DNA of 64,000 nucleotides from Bacillus sp. FJAT-44742 (GTDB taxonomy: Bacteria > Bacillota > Bacilli > Bacillales > Marinococcaceae): positions 1,053,133 through 1,117,132 of the forward strand of contig NZ_KZ454936.1 in NCBI RefSeq assembly GCF_002797315.1, read 5' to 3'. The translations under genes were made by a program, and so were the position numbers. Positions 26,964-36,629 of this stretch are shown here, piece by piece. Numbering within the stretch: position 1 is the stretch's first letter; each line of letters starts with the position of its first letter. The notes beneath the pieces were generated by a model, which saw only the letters and a list, made by a program, of their open reading frames with translations, did no database searches and was not told the DNA's origin.

Positions 26964-27269
26964 GTGCCTCAATATGTATTTGATATACAACAAGTGTATA
27001 GAAAAAAACCTGAAGATAAAATAGGGTCCTTGGTTGCAGAAGTAGACATCGAAGTGATTGATCAGCATTCCGGAAGGATCCTTCATAAGATGGTGGTTCC
27101 CGTTCTCTTTCATAATTACGGAGTATATCCGGAGCTCTCTAATATCTCCTCTCATATACCTTCATCTAATTTACGAAAAGAAGTCTATTACAGAGTAAGA
27201 AGGTATGTAAAAAAATTAAGACCTTACCTTGAGGTAACCAAGAGCTGGGAAGAAGAAAGAGAGCAATAA
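26964..27269 (+). CDS. Small basic protein, function unknown
   Basis: 101 residues: a mixed beta/alpha pattern (IGSLVAEVDIEVIDQHSG, KMVVPVLFHNYGVYPEL) and a basic C-terminal helix (EVYYRVRRYVKKLRPYLEV). GTG 26964 has AGGAG nine bases upstream; ATG 26943 lies before that SD. A shared terminator separates it from the converging yeeE-like gene. Not recognised. Confidence 0.72.
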   Translation: MPQYVFDIQQVYRKKPEDKIGSLVAEVDIEVIDQHSGRILHKMVVPVLFHNYGVYPELSNISSHIPSSNLRKEVYYRVRRYVKKLRPYLEVTKSWEEEREQ

Positions 27270-27295
27270 AAGGTGCATGCTAACACAGAAGAAAG

Positions 27296-27342
27296 TAAAA
27301 AAACTGTCTTACACGGCTCTCTACCGTATAAGACAGTTTTAC
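27296..27342. terminator. Bidirectional terminator between 26964 gene and yeeE-like gene
   Basis: ACTGTCTTA-ACGG...CCGT-TAAGACAGT stem flanked by A and T runs on both sides. Confidence 0.88.
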
Positions 27343-28596
27343 TTAACAAGATTTATCATTTGGCTTCGGAACTTTCAGACCGAACCATGGCATGATCCAA
27401 AGGGCTGTATAAGTGCCTAGAAGGGCCATAACAGCCCATACCCATCCGTGCACACTAAACGAAGCAATGCCGCTGAAGTATGCACCAATGTTACATCCAA
27501 ATGCCAGTCTTGCTCCGTACCCCATTAACAGACCGCCGATTAAAGAAGCAAGAGCTGTTTTAAATGGAATTTTCTTAAGAGCGAATAGTCCTCCGGCAGC
27601 TGAGGCAATAAAAGCCCCGGTTACGAGACCGAAATTCATGACGCTTGTCGAGTCAAGAAAAACAGACTGTGTAAGCTGCTCTTCCATACCGTCTCTAGAC
27701 CAGTAATACCAGGATGCGACATCAATTCCCATGCTCTGGGAGATTTGGGATCCCCAAAGAGCAAAGGCAGACGTGATTCCCCAAGGGCTCCCGCGGGTCA
27801 AAAGAGTAATGGCATTTAGAACAGCAAGGACAACAGCTGCAATAAGAATAGGCCAGGCCCCTCTAAAGATTCTCTTCCAGCCGTTCTCCGTTGGCAATTC
27901 AGCCATGCGGGGTGGTTTTCTTTTTTTAGCGATATAAAAAGTAAGCCAAATAATGAAAGCAAACGCTGCAATTTGGACAGCCCAGGCACCAAGGAACCCT
28001 AGGCCCGTACTTTCTGCCAATGAAATAGCAGGCAATGAAGGCATATCATTTAGCCAAAAGTCAAAATGCCATGCACCGATTACAGAACCGGCGATAAACC
28101 CAGCTAATGTAATAAAAATGGATGATCTTCCGCCACCTGCGGAATATAAAGTTCCAGACGCTCAGCCGCCGCCAAGCTGCATGCCAAGGCCAAAAATAAA
28201 GGCGCCAAAGATAACACTGACCCCGACCGGCGATACTAAACCAGAAACATCATCACCAAAAAAGCTCAGATTAAAAGCCAATATAGGAGCAAATAGGGTG
28301 GAGGCAACAGCCAGCATGACCATATGAGCTCTTATGGCTTCCCCGTTTCCTACGGCAAGGAACCTTCGAAAAGCGGATGTAAACCCAAACCTTGAATGAA
28401 AAAGAGTATAGCCTAGTAATAATCCTATCCATAATAAGAGAGCCATCTGCCCGTCTGCAATTTGTAAGGTAATAAAAGTCAACATAATAGCAGTGAGAAG
28501 CCCACCGATAGTGAGTAAAGTCTGTGGGGGAGGGAGCAACTGGGCTGACTTATTGATAGAAAGGGTGACAGGCTTATTTTTTGTTTCTGCTTCCAT
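27343..28596 (-). CDS. YeeE/YedE (TsuA-like) sulfur transporter with in-frame TGA at a conserved Cys; possible selenoprotein or pseudogene
   Basis: One frame of 417 codons plus stop, interrupted only by TGA at 28162-28164 (codon 145). Before it: GAFIFGLGMQLGGG; after it: ASGTLYSAGGGRSSIF. From memory the family reads GMQLGGGCASGTLY, so TGA replaces the conserved Cys of the first repeat; the matching Cys of the second repeat (LAFGCNIGAYFSG) is TGC. About nine membrane segments. ATG 28596 has GAGAGGTGG. The hairpin TTCCGC-AGGTG-GCGGAA (28128-28144) starts 17 bases after the TGA with GG in the loop, like a bacterial SECIS. Family role: thiosulfate or sulfur-compound uptake. If no Sec machinery exists, it is a nonsense mutant. 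Confidence 0.8.
28128..28144 (-). promoter_or_regulatory. Candidate bacterial SECIS hairpin
   Basis: Six-base-pair stem TTCCGC/GCGGAA with loop AGGTG. The loop GG begins 24 bases after the TGA, within the 16-37 range described for bacterial SECIS elements. The same bases encode a Gly-rich segment conserved in the family, so the hairpin could be coincidental. Confidence 0.45.
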
Positions 28597-28842
28597 AATA
28601 ATTCCACCTCTCTTCTTGTTGCATTTAGTAATCTTAGCGGCATAGTAAGGCTTAGTCAACTCCAAAAAAAATACACATACTAATTAAAATACTTTGACTG
28701 CTAAGTAGAGAGGAAAAGAAAAGGGGTTGTCAGGAAGGACAGCCATATTTAAAATGTGTAAGCAGTTATGTTACTCAGACAGATTGTATCAAAAAGCCTG
28801 GCACTAAAAAAAGACAGAAAGAGAGCGGGAGAGTATGGGAAA

Positions 28843-29430
28843 ATGATTACGATCGATAAAGACAATAAGCAGATAACTGCCGCAGCCTGCGTTCGGTGTC
28901 CGGATCCATTTTTTCAAAGAGGTGAGGACGTTTTAGAAAAGGTTGGATGTTGCAGCTATAGCCCAGTTTTCACCTTATTCGAGATTAAGAAAATGGCGGA
29001 TAGGGATAAAAACTTCTTTTATGAGACGATATATAAACATCCTAAGGCTATTGTTTCTTCTTTTTCAATAAAAATAGAGGCTGAAGTGAATCCTGCTTTT
29101 AAAAAGGTTAATACTTCTTCCATGTTGCCAATGGAGAAAGAGGACACTAAGCTTAGTTATTCAACGTGTCAATTTTTTGTATCAAATCAAGGATGCGGCC
29201 TTCCGTCTGGTTACAAAACAAGTGTTTGCCGTTCATTTCTTTGCTGTACAGTAGAAGAAAGCCTGTCAAAGGAAAGAAAAGAGGAAATGAATGACTGGAT
29301 TTTTTATATTCAGGAAGAAGTCAAAGCCTTTAATCGGTCCCATGAACAAAAATTGAAAAGTAAAGGGTGGACGCTGCAGGAACAGCCAAGTATGGTTGTG
29401 GACTATTTAAAAAGTCTGCCTGACATGTAA
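28843..29430 (+). CDS. Cys-rich protein, YkgJ-like metal-chelating type
   Basis: 195 residues with about nine Cys: CVRC near residue 16, GCC at 36-37, then STCQFFVSNQGCGL and SVCRSFLCC. The spacing resembles the YkgJ-type zinc/iron-chelating domain, in which clustered Cys bind a metal or Fe-S centre. ATG 28843 has GGGAGAG nine bases upstream; the earlier ATG 28768 lacks an SD. It is divergent from the yeeE-like gene 246 bases away, so shared regulation is possible. Function unknown. Confidence 0.72.
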   Translation: MITIDKDNKQITAAACVRCPDPFFQRGEDVLEKVGCCSYSPVFTLFEIKKMADRDKNFFYETIYKHPKAIVSSFSIKIEAEVNPAFKKVNTSSMLPMEKEDTKLSYSTCQFFVSNQGCGLPSGYKTSVCRSFLCCTVEESLSKERKEEMNDWIFYIQEEVKAFNRSHEQKLKSKGWTLQEQPSMVVDYLKSLPDM

Positions 29431-29466
29431 AACAAGGAGCAGGGTAGAGCCTGCTCCTTGTTCTCC
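29431..29466 (+). terminator. Terminator after the Cys-rich protein gene
   Basis: AACAAGGAGCAGG...CCTGCTCCTTGTT hairpin followed by TTCTCCTT-like sequence. Confidence 0.7.
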
Positions 29467-29596
29467 TTAAAAGCAACGTACAGGAGTGATCCGGGAGAGT
29501 CTGACGAAGCATAAAAGGAAAAGGGACAATAGCTCGAAATGCTCACCTTCAGGACGGTGCTGAAGTCCAAAAAAGATAGGGAGCTCCCCTTCTTCT

Positions 29597-29633
29597 AAAA
29601 AAGCATTTTCCTGATTGCTTTCAGGAAAATGCT
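29597..29633 (-). terminator. Terminator of the HAD hydrolase gene
   Basis: On the minus strand AGCATTTTCCTG...CAGGAAAATGCT is followed by TTTTTT, four bases beyond the stop. Confidence 0.88.
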
Positions 29634-29637
29634 ATTC

Positions 29638-30435
29638 TTAGTTTTCATTCCATTTTTTCAGGATTTCCGGAATTTCTTTTAAACTTTTGACTTCCTCAGT
29701 AAAGGGGATGTCTGGTTGAGGTTCCTTGTTTTCTCGGTTAATCCAGATATTTTTCATATTTATTTTATTAGAGCCCTTAATATCTGTGTTGAGGTTGTCT
29801 CCAATCATTACAGCTTCATCCTTTGTCAAGTTTAAAAGAGACAAGGAATGTTCGAATATGCTCGCATCAGGTTTTCCTCTTCCATAGGCTCCAGAGACCA
29901 GAATGTAGTCAAAATAAGGAACAAGTTCAGGTGTCATTTCAAGCTTTTCATTCTGCAAAGTAGGAGAGCCGTTAGTCAAGAGGAGCATGCGATAGTTTTT
30001 TTGAAGTTCTGCTAACAATTCAAAGGTGTCATCATATACAAAGGGCAACTGTCTTCTGTGGTAAGGGAACCGTTCAGCAAGGTATGCTCCAAAAACAGGA
30101 TCGTCCACTCCTGCTTGCTTCAAGCCTCTTGTCCACGCCTCTTTTCGATAATCTGGAGCCATTTTGCTCATTTTTCTAAACCCAATATCGGTTTTGTCTG
30201 TAAAATCTCCCCATAACCCCTCAAAAGGGTTAATTCCTATCATTTTAGTGAAAGGAAAGGTTTCATAAGAGCAGTAGAGGGCACTTGCCTCTTCTCTTAC
30301 CTTCTCCTCCAATAATAGTGGGTCAATTCCTTTTTCTTTTTGTGCTTCCTTGCATGTTTCCCGGAAAGCTTCCTGGACACTTTTTTTATCCCAAAGAAGC
30401 GTGTCATCTAAGTCAAAAATTACACCTTTAATCAT
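29638..30435 (-). CDS. HAD-superfamily hydrolase
   Basis: 265 residues. Motif I is FDLDDTLLWD (nucleophile Asp and acid Asp), motif II LLLTNGSP, motif III Lys in GRGKPDASIF and motif IV VMIGDNLNTDIKGS, with a helical cap after motif I. This is a phosphatase of the YjjG/YfnB-like group; substrate not determinable. ATG 30435 is preferred, with GGAGTGA about 11 bases upstream. Monocistronic with its own terminator. Confidence 0.9.
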   Translation of the reverse strand: MIKGVIFDLDDTLLWDKKSVQEAFRETCKEAQKEKGIDPLLLEEKVREEASALYCSYETFPFTKMIGINPFEGLWGDFTDKTDIGFRKMSKMAPDYRKEAWTRGLKQAGVDDPVFGAYLAERFPYHRRQLPFVYDDTFELLAELQKNYRMLLLTNGSPTLQNEKLEMTPELVPYFDYILVSGAYGRGKPDASIFEHSLSLLNLTKDEAVMIGDNLNTDIKGSNKINMKNIWINRENKEPQPDIPFTEEVKSLKEIPEILKKWNEN

Positions 30436-31032
30436 AATGAAAGTCACTCCTGGCATTGGTATGTATGCCTTTTTATTTTAGCACATTTAAAGCAGGCTGC
30501 AGGATAAGATAAATAAACGGAAAATTTGATAAATTTAGAATAGTTAAGCTTTAAAAATGATACCGAAAAAATTAAAAATTTTTGCGAGAGTGCCTGAAAA
30601 ATCATGTTTTTTATTGTACAATAGATTTATAGCTTTCACATATTAGACACAAATTGACGACTTTTTACAATCTGGATTTATATCATAGGCATGATGATTC
30701 GTTTTTTCTCAAAGTCCTTACTGAATTCTCAGCAAAGATATGCGACAAAACACGGGATATTTTTGAGAATGCGTTTACATCATGTTAAAATTAATTGGTG
30801 AAAGCGTTCTCCCCAAATGGGGGGTGCTTTATCCATAAATCAACATTTGTTTATTGAAGTACTTCTCGCATTAGTCCAATGACTCAGGAGGAGTGGTTAG
30901 AAAAAAGAGTTTTAAGGAATTAAGGGCAATGGAAGACCATCCCTACATAAGAATCTTTCATTCAGAATAATAAGTTTTACTGTCACCCATGTTCAAAATT
31001 TTTCATCACTTAGTAGTTGGAGGTTTGTTCAG
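30436..31032. other. Long regulatory intergenic region before odhA, 597 bases
   Basis: No gene seen. It contains TTGTACAA-type palindromic sequence near 30613, a cre-like sequence TGAAAGCGTTCTCC (30799-30812) and a hairpin CCCC-AAAT-GGGG flanked by AAAGC/GCTTT (30801-30830). The odhA SD GGAGG is at 31019-31023. Confidence 0.5.
30799..30812 (+). promoter_or_regulatory. Possible CcpA (cre) site upstream of odhAB
   Basis: TGAAAGCGTTCTCC agrees with the left half and centre of the cre consensus (TGAAAGCG). It overlaps the left arm of a hairpin. B. subtilis odhAB is glucose-repressed, which fits, but the right half is weak. Confidence 0.35.
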
Positions 31033-33882
31033 ATGAGCAGAAAAGCAACCAAGCAGGGGGAACCATGGGAAGGGTTTTACGGTCCTAACCTGGGGTACGT
31101 ATGGGATCTTTACGAACAATATCAGGAAGATCCAAGTTCCATAGATCCTGATATGAAAGACTGGTTTGATCAATTTGGTCCGCCTTCCAGTGACGTAAAG
31201 ATAGTAAACGGACATGCACCTGCACAGCAAGAAGGAGAAACAGCTGCTAGCGTACATAAAGTAGCAGCCGCCGTTAAGCTAGCTGAAAATATCAGAGTTC
31301 ATGGTCACTTGTCTGCGGATATTAATCCGCTTAAAGAGCCGGGAGACGACAATCCTTTTTTAAATCCCAAGGAATATGGACTAACTGAGGAAGATCTTGA
31401 AAGACTTCCAGCAGATATCATTTGTCCTGATGCGCCGTCCCATGTGACTAATGGCCTTGAGGCGATTAGCCATCTAAAGGACTCTTATACAAAAACAATC
31501 GCCTTTGAATTTGACCACGTTCATGATGTTGAAGAACACCAGTGGCTTAATAAGATGGTTGAATCAGGTGAAATTTATAAAACGTTATCTGATGAGAAAA
31601 GAAAATCACTTTTCACCAGTTTACGTGAAGTAGAAAGCTTTGAGCAATTTTTGCATAAAACCTTTGTCGGTCAAAAGAGGTTTTCTATAGAAGGTGTCGA
31701 TACCTTAGTTCCCATCGTTGATGAGTATGTACATGATTCAGCCCGCGGAGGAGCGGAAGATGTCATGATCGGAATGGCGCACCGGGGCCGCCTGAGTGTT
31801 CTTGCTCACGTGCTCGGTAAGCCATATGACATGATCTTCTCTGAGTTTCAGCATTCTCCTAACAAAGAGCTTGTTCCATCAGAGGGTTCCACCGGAATTA
31901 ACTATGGGTGGACTGGAGATGTGAAATATCACTTAGGTGCTGAGAAATCTATTCAGCAGGAGTCTTATGAAACAAGAATCACTCTTGCAAATAACCCGAG
32001 TCACTTGGAATTCGTAAACCCGGTAGTAGAAGGATTTGCCCGTGCAGCTCAGGATGACAGGTCTGCGCCGGGTTTCCCGAGACAAGATACCTCTAAGTCA
32101 ACAGCGGTCATTATACATGGGGATGCTGCCTTCCCAGGAGAGGGCATCGTAGCCGAAACGTTAAACCTAAGCCGGCTTAAAGGATATCAAACTGGCGGAA
32201 CACTTCATATTATTGCTAACAATCAGCTTGGATTTACTACAGAGTCTCATGATTCCCGTTCTACGATGTATTCAAGTGACTTGGCAAAGGGCTATGAAAT
32301 CCCTGTTGTTCATGTAAATGCTGATGATCCGGAAGCATGTATTGCAGCGGTGCAGCTTGCTTATGAATATAGGAAAAGATTCCAAAAGGATTTTCTCATT
32401 GACTTGATCGGATACCGTCGTTTTGGTCATAACGAAATGGACGAGCCTGCCGCAACACAGCCTCATCTTTACGAAAAAATCAGAAAGCATAAGACAGCCA
32501 GTGAATATTATGCTGACCGTTTAATTCAAGACGGACTAATCACTAAGGAAGAAGCTGAACAAATCAAGGAAGACATGATGGCGAACCTGCAGGAAAAATA
32601 TGACAAGGTATCTGGAAATAAATCAGATGAACCAGTTCCAGTTGAAATACCCGAGGAGGTAGAGTCGAGACTTCCAACTATAGAAACAGGGGTAGAGACA
32701 GATCAACTTCGTCATATCAATAAAGAATTAATCACGTGGCCAGAAGGCTTCTCGGTCTTTCCTAAATTAGAAAAAATTCTTAAACGCCGGGAAAAAGCAT
32801 TTGAAGAAGGCGGAAAGGTTGATTGGGCGCACGCTGAAACGTTGGCTTATGCATCTATTATTACTGATGGAACTCCTGTCAGGCTGACTGGTCAGGATTC
32901 CCAGCGCGGAACATTTGCTCACCGACACATCGTGCTCCATGACTATAAAAATGGGGATATTTATTCTCCTCTTCATACATTATCTAATGCGAAAGCATCC
33001 TTTGCGGTCCATAACAGCCCGCTTTCTGAAGGTTCAGTAGTAGGTTTTGAATATGGATATAATGTTCATTCACCAGAAACGCTTGTTTTATGGGAAGCGC
33101 AATTTGGAGATTTTGCAAACGCTGCTCAGGTCCTGTTTGATCAGTTTATCTCTGCAGGCCGGGCAAAATGGGGCCAGAAATCTGGCATGGTTATGCTTCT
33201 GCCGCATGGTTATGAAGGGCAGGGTCCTGAACATTCCAGCGCTCGCCCAGAACGCTTTTTGACACTAGCAGCTGAAAACAACTGGAATGTCTGTTATCTG
33301 TCCAGCTCTGCTCAGTATTTCCACTTATTAAGAAGGCAGGCTGCTATTTTGGAAAAAGAGGAAGTAAGACCATTAGTACTTTTAACACCTAAGAGCTTAT
33401 TGCGTAACCCAAATGTTGCTTCTTCTGCAGATCAGTTTACCCAAGGTCATTTTAAACCGATTTTGGAAGAACCGAAAACTGGGCAGGATGCAGAAAAGGT
33501 TGAACGTTTGATCTTCTGTACTGGAAAAATGGCAATTGATTTGCATGAAACAATAAATGATGATATGGATACAAGCTGGCTTCATATTGTAAGAGTAGAA
33601 GAAATCTATCCTTTCCCTGAGGAAGAGATTCAAGAAGTGATTTCACGTTACAATAATGTAAAAGAAGTGGTATGGGTACAAGAAGAACCTTCCAATATGG
33701 GAGCGTGGACTTATATCCAGCCGTTGCTGCGCCAGGTGGCACCGGAGGGGGCTGATGTAAGCTACAGCGGACGAAGAAGACGTTCCAGCCCATCTGAAGG
33801 TGATCCAAAAGTTCATAAAAAAGAACAGTCCCGCATTATCAATGAAGCACTGAACCAGAAATCAGAAGGAGGCCCTAAATAA
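31033..33882 (+). CDS. odhA: 2-oxoglutarate dehydrogenase E1 component
   Basis: 949 residues, thiamine-diphosphate-dependent E1 of the 2-oxoglutarate dehydrogenase complex (TCA cycle). Near the N-terminus [23 protein letters not shown] is the E2-binding-type start. Then [45 protein letters not shown] and [12 protein letters not shown] (ThDP/Mg region), and [26 protein letters not shown] cut to its ends. Full length for the family. ATG 31033 behind GGAGG. TAATG overlap joins it to odhB. No lpd gene follows. Confidence 0.97.
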   Translation: MSRKATKQGEPWEGFYGPNLGYVWDLYEQYQEDPSSIDPDMKDWFDQFGPPSSDVKIVNGHAPAQQEGETAASVHKVAAAVKLAENIRVHGHLSADINPLKEPGDDNPFLNPKEYGLTEEDLERLPADIICPDAPSHVTNGLEAISHLKDSYTKTIAFEFDHVHDVEEHQWLNKMVESGEIYKTLSDEKRKSLFTSLREVESFEQFLHKTFVGQKRFSIEGVDTLVPIVDEYVHDSARGGAEDVMIGMAHRGRLSVLAHVLGKPYDMIFSEFQHSPNKELVPSEGSTGINYGWTGDVKYHLGAEKSIQQESYETRITLANNPSHLEFVNPVVEGFARAAQDDRSAPGFPRQDTSKSTAVIIHGDAAFPGEGIVAETLNLSRLKGYQTGGTLHIIANNQLGFTTESHDSRSTMYSSDLAKGYEIPVVHVNADDPEACIAAVQLAYEYRKRFQKDFLIDLIGYRRFGHNEMDEPAATQPHLYEKIRKHKTASEYYADRLIQDGLITKEEAEQIKEDMMANLQEKYDKVSGNKSDEPVPVEIPEEVESRLPTIETGVETDQLRHINKELITWPEGFSVFPKLEKILKRREKAFEEGGKVDWAHAETLAYASIITDGTPVRLTGQDSQRGTFAHRHIVLHDYKNGDIYSPLHTLSNAKASFAVHNSPLSEGSVVGFEYGYNVHSPETLVLWEAQFGDFANAAQVLFDQFISAGRAKWGQKSGMVMLLPHGYEGQGPEHSSARPERFLTLAAENNWNVCYLSSSAQYFHLLRRQAAILEKEEVRPLVLLTPKSLLRNPNVASSADQFTQGHFKPILEEPKTGQDAEKVERLIFCTGKMAIDLHETINDDMDTSWLHIVRVEEIYPFPEEEIQEVISRYNNVKEVVWVQEEPSNMGAWTYIQPLLRQVAPEGADVSYSGRRRRSSPSEGDPKVHKKEQSRIINEALNQKSEGGPK

Positions 33883-35141
33883 TGGCTGAAATCAAAGTAC
33901 CAGAACTCGCTGAATCTATTACAGAAGGAACGATTGCAGAATGGCTGAAGCAGCCGGGTGATCAAGTGGAAAAAGGTGAAAACATCGCTGAACTCGAAAC
34001 GGATAAAGTTAACGTAGAAATTACTTCTGAAGAGTCCGGTATCATCCAGGAGCTGGTTAAAGAGCCTGGAGATACAGTTCAGGTTGGGGATGTCATTGCA
34101 ATTGTAGGGGAAGCTGCTGGCGGTGCAAGCAAAGAAAAGAAAGAAGCGCCAAAGCAAGAATCAGTTAAAGAGGATGCTAAGCAGGAATCTCCAGCTCAGG
34201 AGGAGACAGAAGAGGTTCCGGCTTCTGAACGTCCTGTCGCTTCACCGGCTGCTCGTAAGCTGGCACGGGAAAAAGGAATCGATATCAGCCAGGTGCCAAC
34301 GCGTGATCCACTAGGCCGTGTCCGTAAAGAAGATGTGGATTCCTATGAGGCAAACAAAGGATCCGAGCAAAAGCAATCACAGCCTTCAGCACCTAAGAAG
34401 GAAGCTGCTCCTGCAGCAAATAAAGATGAATTCAACGGTAAGCCAGTTGTAAGGGAAAAAATGTCCCGCAGACGCCAAACCATTGCGAACCGTTTAGTAG
34501 ATGTTCAGCAAACGTCTGCCATGCTGACTACTTTCAATGAAGTTGATCTTTCTGCGGTTATGGATTTGCGGAAAAGAAGAAAAGATGCATTCCTTGATCA
34601 GCATGATGTAAAGCTTGGTTTTATGTCATTCTTCACGAAAGCAGTGGTAGCTGCCTTGAAACAGTTCCCGTACCTTAATGCTGAAATACAAGATAAAGAG
34701 ATCGTGAAAAAAGAGTTCTACGATATTGGCATGGCCGTATCTACTGACGACGGACTCGTCGTTCCTGTTGTCCGTGATGCTGACAGATTGAGTTTTGCCG
34801 GAATCGAGCAGGAAATACTCAATTTGTCTAAAAAAGCCCGTGATAACAAGCTGGCCCTTTCGGATCTTCAAGGTGGAAGCTTTACCATCACAAATGGTGG
34901 TGTCTTTGGTTCCCTGCTATCCACACCGATCCTGAATGGACCACAAGTTGGTATCCTTGGGATGCATACGATCCAATGGCGCCCAGTGGCTATTGATAAA
35001 GAAAAAATGGAAAATCGCCCAATGATGTATATTGCCCTATCCTATGACCATCGTATCGTTGATGGTAAAGAAGCTGTAGGGTTCCTTGTAAAAGTAAAAG
35101 AACTTTTAGAAGACCCTGAAACTCTCCTTCTTGAAGGATAA
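33882..35141 (+). CDS. odhB: Dihydrolipoyl succinyltransferase (E2)
   Basis: 419 residues in the E2 order: lipoyl domain (1-75) with Lys42 in ETDKVNVEI; Ala/Pro/Glu-rich linker; E1/E3-binding domain [15 protein letters not shown]; second linker; acyltransferase domain ending [12 protein letters not shown] with catalytic His near residue 390. It transfers the succinyl group to CoA. Start overlaps the odhA stop by one base. A terminator follows. E3 must come from elsewhere in the genome. Confidence 0.97.
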   Translation: MAEIKVPELAESITEGTIAEWLKQPGDQVEKGENIAELETDKVNVEITSEESGIIQELVKEPGDTVQVGDVIAIVGEAAGGASKEKKEAPKQESVKEDAKQESPAQEETEEVPASERPVASPAARKLAREKGIDISQVPTRDPLGRVRKEDVDSYEANKGSEQKQSQPSAPKKEAAPAANKDEFNGKPVVREKMSRRRQTIANRLVDVQQTSAMLTTFNEVDLSAVMDLRKRRKDAFLDQHDVKLGFMSFFTKAVVAALKQFPYLNAEIQDKEIVKKEFYDIGMAVSTDDGLVVPVVRDADRLSFAGIEQEILNLSKKARDNKLALSDLQGGSFTITNGGVFGSLLSTPILNGPQVGILGMHTIQWRPVAIDKEKMENRPMMYIALSYDHRIVDGKEAVGFLVKVKELLEDPETLLLEG

Positions 35142-35168
35142 GGACATCATCAGTCTATAAAACTTTGT

Positions 35169-35206
35169 AAAAAGAATCCCCTGAACATACGGGGGATTCT
35201 TTTTTG
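35169..35206. terminator. Bidirectional terminator between odhB and small ORF 35211
   Basis: AAGAATCCCC...GGGGGATTCTTTTTT, A-rich on the left and T-rich on the right, between converging genes. Confidence 0.9.
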
Positions 35207-35210
35207 TCCT

Positions 35211-35384
35211 CTACTCTCTTCTGTTATCTCCTAATCGAGGATCTTCATCATAGCTTAGGGTTATGACTCTCGTTGACTCCCCATTTTTAATCTCTTCCTC
35301 TGTAGCTCTTTCACTGAGTTCTTCATCGTCATCTATCCCATTCGCAATTGTTGGTTCTTCTCCTTGTCTGCCTTTTTCTTTCAT
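35211..35384 (-). CDS. Small acidic protein, function unknown
   Basis: A 57-codon gene beginning MKEKGRQGEEPTIANG and ending DEDPRLGDNRRE. Very acidic (runs of Asp/Glu), no hydrophobic segment, probably disordered. ATG 35384 has AAGGCGG seven bases upstream. The stop lies next to the shared terminator with odhB. Family not recognised. Confidence 0.65.
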   Translation of the reverse strand: MKEKGRQGEEPTIANGIDDDEELSERATEEEIKNGESTRVITLSYDEDPRLGDNRRE

Positions 35385-35544
35385 TTGATTTCCGCCTTTC
35401 TTATTTAAAATTTACACCTATGATTATCGTGTGCAATTTTCCAGAAAATAAACCGGTGATCAAAGGTATTTTCGTAGGTGGTAAGGGCTTCATTTCCTAC
35501 ATATATTGGTTGAAGAAAGAAATTTGGACAGAAAGGAGCATCTA

Positions 35545-36414
35545 GTGAATTTACAATCCGAAACAATCATTGTGCACCAAGATAACCTTCAGGCAGAAAT
35601 AGAAATGGATTACTTTAACAAACGACTGCGTGTGGATGGATTTTATGGTTCAACGGATGTATTGCTCAACACCATCCAAAAGCTTACTGTAAACAAACCG
35701 TTTGAAAAACTAATTATTTATTCATTCCAGGAAACTTGGATGTCACTCCTTGAGAAGGGGTATACCCCAGAGGCTGTCTTTTCAAAATATTTCAGCGGTG
35801 CCGATAATTATGCAATGGTAAAATATCAAACGATTGATCGTCGATACACCGCCAGCTGGCTGGAGGAAGATGAGTTATTGACAAAAGTCCTTAAAAAAAA
35901 CATTAGGAGAAAGGATCCAGACAAGGCACCTGTTGCCTATACAATAAGAAAAGCAAATGAAAGGGATTCTACGGAACTTGCCTGTTTATACAGCCAAGTA
36001 TTTTCTATCTACCCCACACCGATGAACGAGCCTGCCTATGTAAAAAAGAAGCTGAGTGAAGGACAGGTTTTTTTTGTAGCTGAAAAAAATAAAAAAATCG
36101 TCAGTGCTGCTTCGGCAGAGGTGAATCACACGTATCGCAATGCAGAATTAACAGATTGTGCAACAATCCCGGAGGAAAGAAAGCATGGTCTTATGAAATT
36201 TCTTCTACAAGAACTGGAAAAGGAGTTGTACAAGCAAAAGATCATCTGTGCTTATTCAATTGCCAGGGCCCTTTCCTTTGGCATGAATAGCGCCTTCTGT
36301 CAGCTAGGGTACTTGTACAGGGGGAGGCTGACGAATAACTGCTATATTTATAATTCCCTTGAAAACATGAACGTATGGGTTAAGGATCTGACTGTCCACC
36401 ATTCCTTTCCGTAA
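35545..36414 (+). CDS. ablB: Putative beta-lysine N6-acetyltransferase (AblB/YodP)
   Basis: 289 residues. N-terminal domain, then a GNAT fold in the C-terminal half: YTIRKANERDSTELACLY, VFFVAEKNKKIVSAASAEVN and the acetyl-CoA region CATIPEERKHGLMKFLLQELE. GTG 35545 has AAAGGAG. It precedes kamA by 215 bases, as yodP follows yodO in B. subtilis. AblA/AblB make N6-acetyl-beta-lysine, a compatible solute in methanogens. Function by homology and context. Confidence 0.88.
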   Translation: MNLQSETIIVHQDNLQAEIEMDYFNKRLRVDGFYGSTDVLLNTIQKLTVNKPFEKLIIYSFQETWMSLLEKGYTPEAVFSKYFSGADNYAMVKYQTIDRRYTASWLEEDELLTKVLKKNIRRKDPDKAPVAYTIRKANERDSTELACLYSQVFSIYPTPMNEPAYVKKKLSEGQVFFVAEKNKKIVSAASAEVNHTYRNAELTDCATIPEERKHGLMKFLLQELEKELYKQKIICAYSIARALSFGMNSAFCQLGYLYRGRLTNNCYIYNSLENMNVWVKDLTVHHSFP

Positions 36415-36629
36415 GGAAATGGGTGCTCTTTAAAATATATTTCATTTAATTGTCATAAGCATGGACTATAACTGCTTTTTCATAATGAAAAAGTTTTTCT
36501 AAAAAGGCTCTTCAGTCTAGTTTGATAACTGATATGAATGAGAGGCAGATCAGAACCCGATAGAATAGCAGCAACTGAGCCTTTCATTTACGTCTATCCT
36601 GACTGAAACCTTGAAAAGGAGGTTATTTC

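Noticed and set aside
28162-28164. Treating the yeeE-like gene as two separate genes
   Set aside because: The downstream piece has no SD or sensible start and continues the same frame and family sequence across the TGA.
35348-35545. Open frame of 65 codons on the + strand
   Set aside because: Antisense to the better-supported small gene at 35211-35384, and its end is the SD/start of ablB.
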